DNA of 64,000 nucleotides. Source: Prochlorococcus sp. AH-736-L23 (lineage in GTDB: Bacteria; Cyanobacteriota; Cyanobacteriia; PCC-6307; Cyanobiaceae). The stretch covers positions 1 through 64,000 of the forward strand of contig JAOIPS010000001.1 of NCBI GenBank assembly GCA_028141225.1. Reading direction: 5' to 3'. The notes below the pieces were generated by a model. The model did no database searches. It saw only the letters and a list, made by a program, of their open reading frames with translations, and was not told the DNA's origin. The number at the start of each line of letters is the position of its first letter. Positions within the stretch are counted from its first letter, which is position 1. Made by a program: the position numbers and the translations under genes. Below are positions 48,220 through 55,834 of this stretch, in pieces.

Positions 48220-48591
48220 TTAATTATTAAAATAAGGTATAAGATTATTTTTAAATATATTCACTGAAAGGACAAATAAAGAAAAAATGGTTAGCTTTAC
48301 AATAAGCCAAGCTAACATTTTATAGTTCGGATTTTTTGTGAAAAGTGAGATGTTTTTTGTGATAAGAGAATTCAAGTGAAAACTCTCCTTATTTTTGACT
48401 ACATTGATCAATTCTTTTTTCTCATTTTTATTTTTATCTTTTAAATCTTGATCCATAAATTTCTCAATTGGTTTTTTTGATTTGTTTACTTCGGGCGTTT
48501 TATTTTGTAGTTTCTTTACTAATAGGATGTTTCCATATATCCAAAATGAAAATCCTATAACTAGCGGAAATAATGATTTGAAATTTATCAA
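48220..48591 (-). CDS. Two-helix membrane protein with charged loop
   Basis: 123 residues with an N-terminal helix (LFPLVIGFSFWIYGNILLV), a 70-residue lysine- and asparagine-rich loop, and a C-terminal helix (LIVKLTIFSLFVLSVNIF). No motif found. It is directly followed by the PsaM-like micro-gene upstream of it on the same strand with 2 bases between. Confidence 0.55.
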   Translation of the reverse strand: MINFKSLFPLVIGFSFWIYGNILLVKKLQNKTPEVNKSKKPIEKFMDQDLKDKNKNEKKELINVVKNKESFHLNSLITKNISLFTKNPNYKMLAWLIVKLTIFSLFVLSVNIFKNNLIPYFNN

Positions 48592-48593
48592 AA

Positions 48594-48695
48594 TTATTCT
48601 CTTAAGCTTATACCAAGTCTTAATGCTAAGGTTCCTGCAAAGATTACAATAAGCATCCCTAAAGCAATAAAAATTATCTCGTCAGATGATTCCAT
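48594..48695 (-). CDS. PsaM-like photosystem I micro-subunit
   Basis: 33 residues, one membrane helix (IIFIALGMLIVIFAGTLALRL), then GISLRE. The AG-x-LALRLGISL end matches my memory of Prochlorococcus PsaM (subunit XII), though the N-terminus differs. If a canonical psaM exists elsewhere this would be a second, divergent copy. PsaM lies at the trimer interface of photosystem I. The ATG is preceded by an AAAAT-rich leader without a strong ribosome site. Confidence 0.5.
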   Translation of the reverse strand: MESSDEIIFIALGMLIVIFAGTLALRLGISLRE

Positions 48696-48900
48696 TTTAA
48701 AATTTTCTTTAATAATTCTGTTTTTTTCCTATCAACAGGTAAACAAGAGCTTCAAACATTTTTTAATTAAAAATCTAAAATAACTAATAAGATTTATTTT
48801 CAAGAAAGGAATAAAATATGAACTTCTAAAAGATAAATTTTATATCCTTTAAAGTAATCAATGAATTTATTTCAATAAGATATTCCAAAAGTTGAGAAAA

Positions 48901-49323
48901 CTAAACTTTATTTATCCTTCCTCCATAACACCCACTCCCAATTCTGAAAAAACCAGAAGTAGCCTTCAGTAAATCTGCGTTATTAGTAATTCCTGATAAT
49001 TTTGAGGATAAACCCGAAAATAAAACCATGTTCACTTCATGTGATTTAATTTTTGTTTGATATGGGTGCCATATTTTCCCATCTTTAAGAAGTATCGCTG
49101 CACCATTTAATTTGGTTACTCCGTTTTCAAAGCTCCAGCTTGTAGGTTTATCTTTATTTGGTCTATGAGTATAAAAATTACCCTTAAGATTGCTATTTGA
49201 CGATATTGATCCTTTTAATGCATTTGATCTTCGTTCTTTTAAAATTATTGAAATACTTGGCACTTCTTCTGAAATTAAAAAGCATTGTATAGGGTGGCTT
49301 ATCTCAGCTAAAAAGGGATACAA
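48901..49323 (-). CDS. Hypothetical protein, start uncertain
   Basis: 140 residues from a TTG. Upstream, the same frame encodes hydrophobic residues (FYNFIII) that would complete a signal peptide, but no good start is available there. The body (ISIILKERRSNALKG, YTHRPNKDKPTSWSFENGV, GAAILLKDGKIW) looks beta-rich, perhaps an extracytoplasmic domain. Unknown. Confidence 0.5.
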   Translation of the reverse strand: MYPFLAEISHPIQCFLISEEVPSISIILKERRSNALKGSISSNSNLKGNFYTHRPNKDKPTSWSFENGVTKLNGAAILLKDGKIWHPYQTKIKSHEVNMVLFSGLSSKLSGITNNADLLKATSGFFRIGSGCYGGRINKV

Positions 49324-49425
49324 AATTATGATGAAATTATAGAATTTTATTTTAAAACAATTTTCAAAAACAAAAGAGTCCAGTTTTTAAAAGTTTTGAC
49401 TTGGAGTAAGTCGACTCGTATTTAT

Positions 49426-49509
49426 TTAGTAATGCCAAACCAACCAAAATAATCCGCAGTCATAAATAATTCCTATAAAAACTATTACTGGGATTAATAA
49501 GGATTTCAT
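49426..49509 (-). CDS. Membrane micro-protein (27 aa)
   Basis: MKSLLIPVIVFIGIIYDCGL then FWLVWHY. Its ATG overlaps the stop (ATGA) of the 49506-49691 ORF, indicating translational coupling. One helix and one Cys. Very small, so confidence is limited. Confidence 0.4.
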   Translation of the reverse strand: MKSLLIPVIVFIGIIYDCGLFWLVWHY

Positions 49510-49691
49510 TTGACTAAAAATCTACCCATATCATTCATAAAAAACCAAATTAAAATTGAAAGATTTAAGAGCACTGTAAGAGAAATAGAGATTATTAAAA
49601 ACTTTTTCCCCACAACCGATTGATTCGCATCTTTGCCCGCAACTGAAATCGATTCAAGTTTCATAAAAGATATGATTTTATTACCTTCCAC
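49506..49691 (-). CDS. Membrane hypothetical protein (61 aa)
   Basis: A soluble N-terminal half followed by a C-terminal membrane helix (FLIISISLTVLLNLSILIWFF) and MNDMGRFLVK. The stop overlaps the next start. No known family. Confidence 0.5.
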   Translation of the reverse strand: MEGNKIISFMKLESISVAGKDANQSVVGKKFLIISISLTVLLNLSILIWFFMNDMGRFLVK

Positions 49692-49877
49692 TTTAGATGT
49701 TTTGTCAATCTTCAGAATTTGATATCTGTGTTTCTGCCTTTATATCTCCTTCAGGACTTTCAAAACATTTTAGTCATATCTTTCTGTCATTGCCTTATTT
49801 TATCGATATTAAATAAAACATTGCTTCTCGATTTCCCTTTAACGTATATCCAATGCTTACCAGCTTGAAGTACTTTT

Positions 49878-50102
49878 GTGCTCTTTAATTCCCAAAGTGA
49901 TGATGATGAGATTCCTATAAACTTTGATGCCTCTGCACTTTTTCAATATCTATCCATAAAAAAAGAGAATTGTTACTTTCCTCTTAACTCAAAAAGATTA
50001 TCAATAACCCCTATTGTATATCAGGAGTTTAGGGGATGTAGTAAAGAAATAAACATAAAGTCACTGATGTTACGAACTAATCTAAAAATTGAAAAAATAT
50101 GA
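49878..50102 (+). CDS. Hypothetical protein (74 aa), GTG start
   Basis: Soluble, with an acidic start (SQSDDDEIPINFDASALFQY) and a basic second half. No internal ATG, so a GTG start is required. No family or strong ribosome site is visible. It is retained because it is followed by two more plus-strand micro-genes. Confidence 0.35.
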   Translation: MLFNSQSDDDEIPINFDASALFQYLSIKKENCYFPLNSKRLSITPIVYQEFRGCSKEINIKSLMLRTNLKIEKI

Positions 50103-50127
50103 AATAATTCTATTTTTATTAAATGTT

Positions 50128-50244
50128 ATGGCACTAATCCCTTTTAAATCCACTGAAAAACAAGGTAAAGCTAATATTAAAAGTATTTTTAGCCTTGCCT
50201 TATTAATGTTCTCATTGGTAGCTTGGATGTGCTTATTTAGGTAA
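50128..50244 (+). CDS. Membrane micro-protein (38 aa)
   Basis: A basic N-terminus (MALIPFKSTEKQGKANIKS) and a helix IFSLALLMFSLVAWMCLF. A single-pass form with an inside-positive N-terminus is predicted. It precedes the 50251 ORF by 6 bases. Confidence 0.5.
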   Translation: MALIPFKSTEKQGKANIKSIFSLALLMFSLVAWMCLFR

Positions 50245-50250
50245 AAAATT

Positions 50251-50385
50251 ATGGCTAAAAAAGAAGGAAAAGAATTAGCTACGGTGAAGGTCTATCTTAA
50301 CACTGGCATAATTGCCGTATTAATTGGGGTTGGCTTTGTTGCCTCAACTTTAGTTTTTGGAGTACTACTTCTAGTCTTGAAATAA
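50251..50385 (+). CDS. Membrane micro-protein (44 aa)
   Basis: MAKKEGKELATVKVYLNTG then a hydrophobic helix IIAVLIGVGFVASTLVFGVLLLVLK with glycine spacing. Its last 94 bases overlap the convergent 50292-50720 gene. Confidence 0.5.
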   Translation: MAKKEGKELATVKVYLNTGIIAVLIGVGFVASTLVFGVLLLVLK

Positions 50386-50720
50386 ATTTTTAAAAAAGAT
50401 TTTAATTCTTTTTCACTAGATTCAGAAAAATCATATGAACAGATTGATTTAACATCTGATTTGAAAATTGTTAAAAATTTATTTTCATCTTTTATGGAAT
50501 CGTAAGGAAGAGATGAGAAGAAATATTCATATTTCAAGGTTTCTTCCTTATCGAGTCCTTTAAAGAGATTTTTCTTTAGAGAATCACAATATTTAATGGC
50601 CAATTGATTATTGGCTATTTTTTTTTCTTTATATATTTCTCCAGATACAGGCAGACCATTTGTTATGTTGATTGCCAATATTAATCCAAATAAAAACAAT
50701 GAAATAAAAACTAATTTCAT
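50292..50720 (-). CDS. Secreted hypothetical protein (142 aa)
   Basis: A signal peptide (MKLVFISLFLFGLILAINIT) and a helical body with two Cys (YCDSLKKNLFKGL and KSICSYDFSE). The C-terminal tail is basic. Its start overlaps the preceding stop (TAATG), which supports translation. The 3' end overlaps the opposite micro-gene by 94 bases. No known family. Confidence 0.55.
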   Translation of the reverse strand: MKLVFISLFLFGLILAINITNGLPVSGEIYKEKKIANNQLAIKYCDSLKKNLFKGLDKEETLKYEYFFSSLPYDSIKDENKFLTIFKSDVKSICSYDFSESSEKELKSFLKIYFKTRSSTPKTKVEATKPTPINTAIMPVLR

Positions 50721-50872
50721 TAATCATCTTTTGGATTTAAAAATGGCCTTATTTTATTTTTCAGTTCGTTAAGTGGCTTTTCAATAAAATCAGGTTTTTT
50801 AAAAACTGCCAGTAAAACCCATCCCGCACTTATTGCTAGAACCATTCCTAAGTAAGCAAAACCATAAATCAT
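50720..50872 (-). CDS. Membrane micro-protein (50 aa)
   Basis: MIYGFAYLGMVLAISAGWVL is a membrane helix, then a basic tail (FKKPDFIEKPLNELKNKIRP). The stop TAA and the next ATG share a base (TAATG), so it is translationally coupled to the secreted-protein gene. Confidence 0.5.
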   Translation of the reverse strand: MIYGFAYLGMVLAISAGWVLLAVFKKPDFIEKPLNELKNKIRPFLNPKDD

Positions 50873-50898
50873 AAAAACTCTAAATAATTTACTTTTAA

Positions 50899-51114
50899 TT
50901 ATGATTCTTTTTTGAGTTCCTCTTTGGGTTTAATTTTCCCCTCTTCTGCAACATTATCCTCTTTTTTCCCTTTCTCTATAACTTTATCTTCTTCTTTAAT
51001 ATTTTTTTCTTCCTTTATTATTAATTTACTCTCAGTTCTCCCAAAATCATCTTTACCTGCAATAAAGAAAATTAGTGCGCTGATAAAAAAAAGTGCAAAA
51101 AGCAAAACTTCCAT
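50899..51114 (-). CDS. Membrane protein with highly charged tail
   Basis: 71 residues: an N-terminal helix (LLFALFFISALIFFIAG) then a Lys/Glu-rich tail (IIKEEKNIKEEDKVIEKGKK). The tail is low-complexity. It is the first of three minus-strand micro-genes. Confidence 0.5.
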   Translation of the reverse strand: MEVLLFALFFISALIFFIAGKDDFGRTESKLIIKEEKNIKEEDKVIEKGKKEDNVAEEGKIKPKEELKKES

Positions 51115-51466
51115 TTACTTATCCTATTTAATTAAATACAAACTAATTTAGAGAACTAATTTTAATCAACATCAAATAATACAAATCATAGTAAATTAAG
51201 TTAAATCAAAAACAAAATATAAACTTCTTTATTATCAATGAATCTAAGTATTTAAGAACCTTAAAGTGTTATATTTCATACTTTGAAAAATATTTTTAAA
51301 ATATAATAGTTGTAATTATTAGTTTTAATATTCATTTTTTTATTACACATTGATCATTAATTATTTATATTTAGGGATGCTTTTTACCTCATGGATATAT
51401 AAACTTTGAACTTGAATAAACCCTTAAATATCTTTATGTTTACTTGAGTAATTTAATTTGTAGAAA
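51115..51466. other. Non-coding spacer
   Basis: 352 bases, very AT-rich, between divergent micro-genes. I see no ORF with a ribosome site, no strong hairpin and no repeat. It presumably holds promoters in both directions. Confidence 0.6.
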
Positions 51467-51682
51467 ATGTTAGGAACAATCAAAGACCCAACTTTGTTTT
51501 TACTTTTTGGCAGTGTTGGACTTTTACTTTTTGGCTCAATAGGTTATGGAATTTATACAACAGTTGGACCCTCTTCTCATAAATTAAGGGACACAATCCA
51601 AGAGCATGCAAGAATGCATGAATTAGGCATTGCCCATGGCCACAATGGTCACAATCATAATGAAGCAGAACATATTCATTAA
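51467..51682 (+). CDS. Histidine-rich tail membrane protein
   Basis: 71 residues: an N-terminal helix (LFLLFGSVGLLLFGSIGYGIY), then a soluble tail containing HARMHELGIAHGHNGHNHNE, with about nine His in 25 residues. The tail suggests Ni, Zn or Cu binding outside or inside the membrane. It is followed by another membrane micro-gene and the Hli pair. Related genes occur in other picocyanobacteria as far as I recall; function unknown. Confidence 0.6.
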   Translation: MLGTIKDPTLFLLFGSVGLLLFGSIGYGIYTTVGPSSHKLRDTIQEHARMHELGIAHGHNGHNHNEAEHIH

Positions 51683-51691
51683 GATCTATAG

Positions 51692-51829
51692 ATGTATTCA
51701 TATTTCTTTGATTCTGAGTTAACGACGCAATTCTTCTTTATTTCGATTCTCTCTGGAGCATTATTGTCTTTCTTTATTTTTCTGTTATTTTGGTTGACTA
51801 ATCAAAATGCAATGTTTAAAAAACAGTAG
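51692..51829 (+). CDS. Membrane micro-protein (45 aa)
   Basis: MYSYFFDSELTTQFFFISIL and GALLSFFIFLLFWLTNQ: one or two helices rich in Phe. It starts 10 bases after the His-rich gene stop and is probably co-transcribed with it. Confidence 0.5.
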   Translation: MYSYFFDSELTTQFFFISILSGALLSFFIFLLFWLTNQNAMFKKQ

Positions 51830-51989
51830 ATTTGCTTTTGAAAATTGCAGAAATGCAACTTTGATTTTTAATTAATACGTTTTAAAACTTAGAAATTGCT
51901 ACATTACTGTGACAATGAATCATTTTATACATTCATCTCTCAAGTTTTGTTTACAATTAGTAATATTTTATTAATATTTCTTAATTTAA

Positions 51990-52106
51990 ATGGACTCAAA
52001 CAAAGATATTCTCGACAGAGCCATAGGAAGACCAGCAATGATGGCTTTCATGCTTTTGGTCGGAACATATGTAACAACTGGTCAACTTATCCCAGGTATT
52101 TTTTAA
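51990..52106 (+). CDS. High-light-inducible-like protein, short (38 aa)
   Basis: A single helix with the Hli chlorophyll-binding pattern in weakened form: LDRAIGRPAMMAFMLLVGTY then VTTGQLIPGIF. The usual E-x-N-G-R is A-I-G-R here. Its stop overlaps the next start (TAATG), coupling it to the second Hli gene. Such proteins protect photosystems under excess light. Confidence 0.75.
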   Translation: MDSNKDILDRAIGRPAMMAFMLLVGTYVTTGQLIPGIF

Positions 52107-52249
52107 TGGAAAATCAGAATCAAAAAAGAAACATTGATCCTCAAAAAACAAAAGCAGAGAAATTAAATGGTAGGTTTGCTCTTGTTGGTCTAATTGCTTT
52201 AGTTGGAGCGTATATAACAACTGGACAAATAGTACCTGGAATTATTTAA
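52106..52249 (+). CDS. High-light-inducible protein (47 aa)
   Basis: AEKLNGRFALVGLIALVGAY carries the E-x-x-N-G-R-x-A-x-x-G signature of one-helix Hli/LHC-like proteins, which bind chlorophyll and carotenoid. It ends ITTGQIVPGII, nearly the same as the upstream gene's end, so the pair arose by duplication. A strong terminator follows. Confidence 0.88.
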   Translation: MENQNQKRNIDPQKTKAEKLNGRFALVGLIALVGAYITTGQIVPGII

Positions 52250-52271
52250 ATTTTACATAAGTTTCTCATTT

Positions 52272-52304
52272 AGCCAGCTTGTAGTTTTACAAGCTGGCTT
52301 TTTT
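52272..52304 (+). terminator. Rho-independent terminator after the Hli pair
   Basis: AGCCAGCTTGTA (52272-52283), loop GTTT, TACAAGCTGGCT (52288-52299), then five T: a perfect 12-bp stem, 22 bases after the second Hli stop. Confidence 0.95.
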
Positions 52305-52441
52305 GATGGATTTAGTTATTTGATTTTTGCAAAAAATTTTTATTTAACAATGTTCCAATCAGGTTCCTTTTAAAAAAGTTTATGGTTCATTTTTATTTTT
52401 ATTGACAATATTGAAATAAGCGTAAAAAGAATTTTAAATTT

Positions 52442-53632
52442 GTGACTACTGAATCATCTCAAGATCAAGATTTTAAAAGAAAGCATCCCAGTGAAGGAAT
52501 GGAGGCTTTAGAAAAAGAATCAAAATTATCTTTGAAAGGATGGGAAACTGAGGTTGCCCGAGCAAAGGAATATGGTTTAGAAGGAGCAAAAAGTATTGTC
52601 GATAGAAATATATCTACATTTTCAAGAGGAGAATTACCCCATTTTGCCGGTATCAATACTTTCATGAAAGCTCCATATGTTGAAAATGTAAATGAAGTGG
52701 GAAATTATGATGTTGCGATAGTTGGTGTTCCTCATGATTCTGGAACTACTTATAGACCAGGGACAAGATTTGGACCTCAAGGAATAAGAAAAATTTCTGC
52801 TCTCTACACTCCTTATAATTACGAAATGGGAGTGGATCTGAGAGAGCAGATATCTATTTGTGATGTAGGAGATATTTTTACAATTCCAGCTAATAATGAA
52901 AAAAGTTTTGACCAAATTTCAAAGGGTGTTGCTCATATTTTTGCTAGTGGAGCATTTCCAATTATTTTAGGTGGAGATCATTCAATAGGTTTTCCCACAG
53001 TTAGAGGAGTTTGTCGCCACTTAGGAGATAAAAAAGTGGGGATCATCCACTTTGATAGACATGTAGATACTCAAGAAACAGATTTAGATGAAAGAATGCA
53101 TACCTGTCCGTGGTTTCATGCAACTAATATGAAAAATGCACCTGCAAAAAATCTTGTTCAATTAGGAATTGGAGGTTGGCAAGTACCAAGAGAAGGAGTG
53201 AAAATTTGCAGGGAACGAAGTACAAATGTTTTAACAGTTACTGATATCTGTGAAATGGGATTAAAAGAGGCCGCTGATTTTGCGATTGAAAAAGCTACGG
53301 ATGGAACTGACTGTGTATATATTTCTTTTGATATTGATTGTATTGATGCTGGATTTGTCCCTGGAACTGGTTGGCCTGAACCTGGGGGTTTATTGCCTCG
53401 AGAGGCATTAAAACTTTTGGAGTACATTATCAGAAAAGTTAATGTATGTGGAATTGAGCTTGTTGAGGTTTCGCCTCCATATGATGTAAGCGATATGACA
53501 GCTCTATTAGCTACTAGAGTTATTTGTGATTCAATTGCACATCTTGTAGTAAGTGGTCAGCTCCCAAGAAAATCTAAACCAGAATGGATTTCAGATAAAT
53601 GCAATATGTCAGTTGATCAAAAATGGAGATAG
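52442..53632 (+). CDS. gdmH: GdmH-type guanidine hydrolase (ureohydrolase family)
   Basis: A 396-residue ureohydrolase, longer than agmatinase (about 310) because of an N-terminal extension of about 70 residues. Metal ligands are visible: GGDHS, the block HFDRHVDTQ and SFDIDCIDAGFVPGTGWPEPGG (given in part). In Synechocystis, Sll1077 of this type is a nickel-dependent enzyme that hydrolyses guanidine to urea and ammonium and depends on HypA/HypB-like helpers. Those helper genes follow here, which supports GdmH over agmatinase. A GTG start is used. Confidence 0.85.
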   Translation: MTTESSQDQDFKRKHPSEGMEALEKESKLSLKGWETEVARAKEYGLEGAKSIVDRNISTFSRGELPHFAGINTFMKAPYVENVNEVGNYDVAIVGVPHDSGTTYRPGTRFGPQGIRKISALYTPYNYEMGVDLREQISICDVGDIFTIPANNEKSFDQISKGVAHIFASGAFPIILGGDHSIGFPTVRGVCRHLGDKKVGIIHFDRHVDTQETDLDERMHTCPWFHATNMKNAPAKNLVQLGIGGWQVPREGVKICRERSTNVLTVTDICEMGLKEAADFAIEKATDGTDCVYISFDIDCIDAGFVPGTGWPEPGGLLPREALKLLEYIIRKVNVCGIELVEVSPPYDVSDMTALLATRVICDSIAHLVVSGQLPRKSKPEWISDKCNMSVDQKWR

Positions 53633-53638
53633 ATTTTC

Positions 53639-53995
53639 GTGCATGAAGTAGATATGACAAAATGCCTTATTCTTTCCATGGAAGAGTGGGCAGAGAAAAA
53701 AAATAAAAAAAAAATAGTTGTTGAAAAGATTAATCTTAAGATTGGTGAATTTACTTGCGTAGAACCAATATCATTAATTAATACTTTTAATGCTGCAGTC
53801 TTGGGTTCTTGGTTAGATTCCTCTGAGATTACTATTGAGACAATACCTTTTGAAGGGAAATGCTCTAAATGCAATAGATTATATTTTCCAAAGAAAGAGA
53901 ATGGATATAAATCTCCATGCTGTAATTTTAATTTAGAGGAAATTATTAGTGGGAGGGAATTAAAAATCGCATCTATTGATTTTAAAGAAAAGTAG
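53639..53995 (+). CDS. HypA-like nickel chaperone (GhaA-type)
   Basis: 118 residues. With the GTG start the N-terminus is MHEVDM, preserving the HypA nickel ligand His2 and Glu3. The zinc site is visible as CSKC with a second SPCC pair later. It lies 6 bases after gdmH. No hydrogenase genes are seen here, so it probably serves the guanidine hydrolase. In Synechocystis the counterpart is Sll1078. Confidence 0.85.
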   Translation: MHEVDMTKCLILSMEEWAEKKNKKKIVVEKINLKIGEFTCVEPISLINTFNAAVLGSWLDSSEITIETIPFEGKCSKCNRLYFPKKENGYKSPCCNFNLEEIISGRELKIASIDFKEK

Positions 53996-54035
53996 AAATT
54001 TAGTATCTAGAATAAAAACGTATCTACAAATATAA

Positions 54036-54719
54036 ATGCATTTACCAATTTCAGACAAAATTGAATTAAATATTCTTCATCAAAATAGTAATCAAGCTGA
54101 GAAAAATAAAGTTAAGTTTAATAATTATAATTTGCTTTGCTTGAACATAATGAGTAGTCCTGGTGCAGGAAAAACTAGATTACTTGAAAAAACTTTAGAA
54201 GATCTTTCAAAAAAATTTCACAGTGCTGTTTTAGAGGGTGATATGACCACAAATCTTGATGCGGCAAGATTAGAAAAATTAAATATTCCAGTAGTACCAA
54301 TTACAACTGGAAGAGCATGCCATCTCGATGCAAATATGGTTAGTGGAGGTTTGAAATTACTAGAAAAAAAAATAAATCCTGATTTACTAGATATTTTGTT
54401 AATAGAAAATGTGGGAAATTTAGTTTGTCCTGCAGAATTTGAGATTGGAGAACATTTTAAAGTTGCACTTTTAAGTATTACCGAAGGTGAGGATAAACCT
54501 TTAAAATATCCAATAATGTTTAGAGAAGCAGATTTAATTTTGATAACTAAAGTTGATTTGTTACCCCATTTGAATTTTGATATTAACGAATTAAAATCGA
54601 ACATAGCTTCAACTAATCCGAAGGCAGATGTGATAGAAATTTCTTCGATAACCAAGTCTGGATTCGATTTATGGCAAGATTGGATTAGTAAAAAGATTCT
54701 GAAATTTAAAAATAATTAA
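54036..54719 (+). CDS. HypB-like nickel GTPase (GhaB-type)
   Basis: 227 residues of the SIMIBI GTPase class. P-loop MSSPGAGKTRLLEKTL near residue 40, DMTTNLDAARL and ITTGRACHLDANMV (nickel-binding Cys/His region), and a TKVDLLPH guanine motif. No His-rich N-terminal region. It provides energy for nickel insertion with the HypA-like partner. It follows ghaA by 40 bases. Confidence 0.88.
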   Translation: MHLPISDKIELNILHQNSNQAEKNKVKFNNYNLLCLNIMSSPGAGKTRLLEKTLEDLSKKFHSAVLEGDMTTNLDAARLEKLNIPVVPITTGRACHLDANMVSGGLKLLEKKINPDLLDILLIENVGNLVCPAEFEIGEHFKVALLSITEGEDKPLKYPIMFREADLILITKVDLLPHLNFDINELKSNIASTNPKADVIEISSITKSGFDLWQDWISKKILKFKNN

Positions 54720-54749
54720 TATTGATTAAGTAAGAGTAATCTCTTAAAA

Positions 54750-54763
54750 GTATCAGACATTAC
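54750..54763 (+). promoter_or_regulatory. Perfect NtcA box before the ABC importer
   Basis: GTATCAGACATTAC is GTA-N8-TAC, the full NtcA consensus, 57 bases before the importer start. A TATTGA sequence 25 bases downstream is a weak -10 match. Nitrogen-control activation is inferred. Confidence 0.6.
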
Positions 54764-54819
54764 AACTTTAGATTTGCTTTTTCTTGAGTATTGATAGTAC
54801 GTAATATTTTTTTTCAAAA

Positions 54820-55818
54820 ATGTTTAAAAAATTGAGAGTTTTTGTTGCCTCTTTGCTGGCTCTAATATTAGCGATTTCATTAAGTACACTATCAAGTCCT
54901 GCAGCTCCAAAAGGTGAACCAATCACTTTGGGATACAGTAACTGGGCAGGATGGTGGCCCTGGGCGATAGCTGTTGATCAAAAAATGTTTGAAAAAAATG
55001 GAGTTAATGTTCAGATGAAATGGTTTGATGGATATGTTCAATCCATGGAAACTTTTGCTGCTGGTAAAATCGATGGAAATTCGCAGACTCTTAATGATAC
55101 TATTTCCTTCTTGCCAGGAGAGAATGGAGGTGAAGTAGTTGTTTTAGTTAATGATAATTCTGCGGGGAATGACCAAATAATTGCAGATAAATCAATTAAA
55201 AGTGTTGCTGATTTGAAAGGTAAAACAGTAGCAGTAGAAGAAGGTGTTGTGGATGATTTTTTACTTGTTTTAGCTTTGAATGATGTTGGATTAACTCGAG
55301 ATGATGTAATTATTAAAGGACTTCCAACTGATCAGGCTGCAACTGCATTCGCAGCAGGAAAAGTTGATGCGGTTGGTGCATTTCCTCCATTTACAGGAAC
55401 CGCAATGAAGAGGCCTGGAGCAAGAGTTATTGCTAGTTCAAAGGATTATCCAGGTGCAATTCCTGATTTATTAGCTGTAAGCGGAGATTTGATTTCGGAA
55501 AGACCAGATGATGTTCAAAAAATTGTTAAAACATGGTGGGATGTAAGAGAATTCATGGAAAAAAATCCAAGAAAATCTGAAAAGATCATGGCAAAGCGAG
55601 CTGGGATCCCAACACGCGAATACAAACAATACAAAGGTGGAACTAGGTTCTTTTCTTTGGAAGAAAATTTAGAAGCTTTTAGTGATGGGTTCGGTATGAA
55701 ACATATGCCTTATGCAGCGAAACAAATGGCAGACTTTATGGTAAGGGTAGGATTTATTCCTGAAAAACCAGATATGAGTAAATTATTTGACTCTTCTTTC
55801 GTTAAAAACATCAGTTAA
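54820..55818 (+). CDS. ABC importer substrate-binding protein (guanidine candidate)
   Basis: 332 residues of the NMT1/TauA-like binding-protein family with a signal peptide (SLLALILAISLSTLSSPAA). Typical core: GYSNWAGWWPWAIAVDQKMF, VQSMETFAAGKIDG, KGKTVAVEEGVVDDF. In the closest cyanobacterial operons it imports guanidine; the large Trp cluster (WAGWWPWA) could cradle a small planar cation. It begins the importer part of the operon. Confidence 0.82.
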   Translation: MFKKLRVFVASLLALILAISLSTLSSPAAPKGEPITLGYSNWAGWWPWAIAVDQKMFEKNGVNVQMKWFDGYVQSMETFAAGKIDGNSQTLNDTISFLPGENGGEVVVLVNDNSAGNDQIIADKSIKSVADLKGKTVAVEEGVVDDFLLVLALNDVGLTRDDVIIKGLPTDQAATAFAAGKVDAVGAFPPFTGTAMKRPGARVIASSKDYPGAIPDLLAVSGDLISERPDDVQKIVKTWWDVREFMEKNPRKSEKIMAKRAGIPTREYKQYKGGTRFFSLEENLEAFSDGFGMKHMPYAAKQMADFMVRVGFIPEKPDMSKLFDSSFVKNIS

Positions 55819-55834
55819 TTAATACAAAATTAAA

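Noticed and set aside
51896-52105. Long upstream extension of the second Hli gene
   Set aside because: The inner ATG at 52106 gives the standard Hli length and overlaps the first Hli stop; the extension covers another coding frame.
52305-52441. Guanidine-I (ykkC) or mini-ykkC riboswitch before gdmH
   Set aside because: Searched by eye for the conserved ykkC blocks and paired ACGR-loop hairpins; none found.
52442-53632. Annotation as agmatinase (speB)
   Set aside because: Longer N-terminus and linkage with HypA/HypB-like nickel chaperones and an importer favour guanidine hydrolase.
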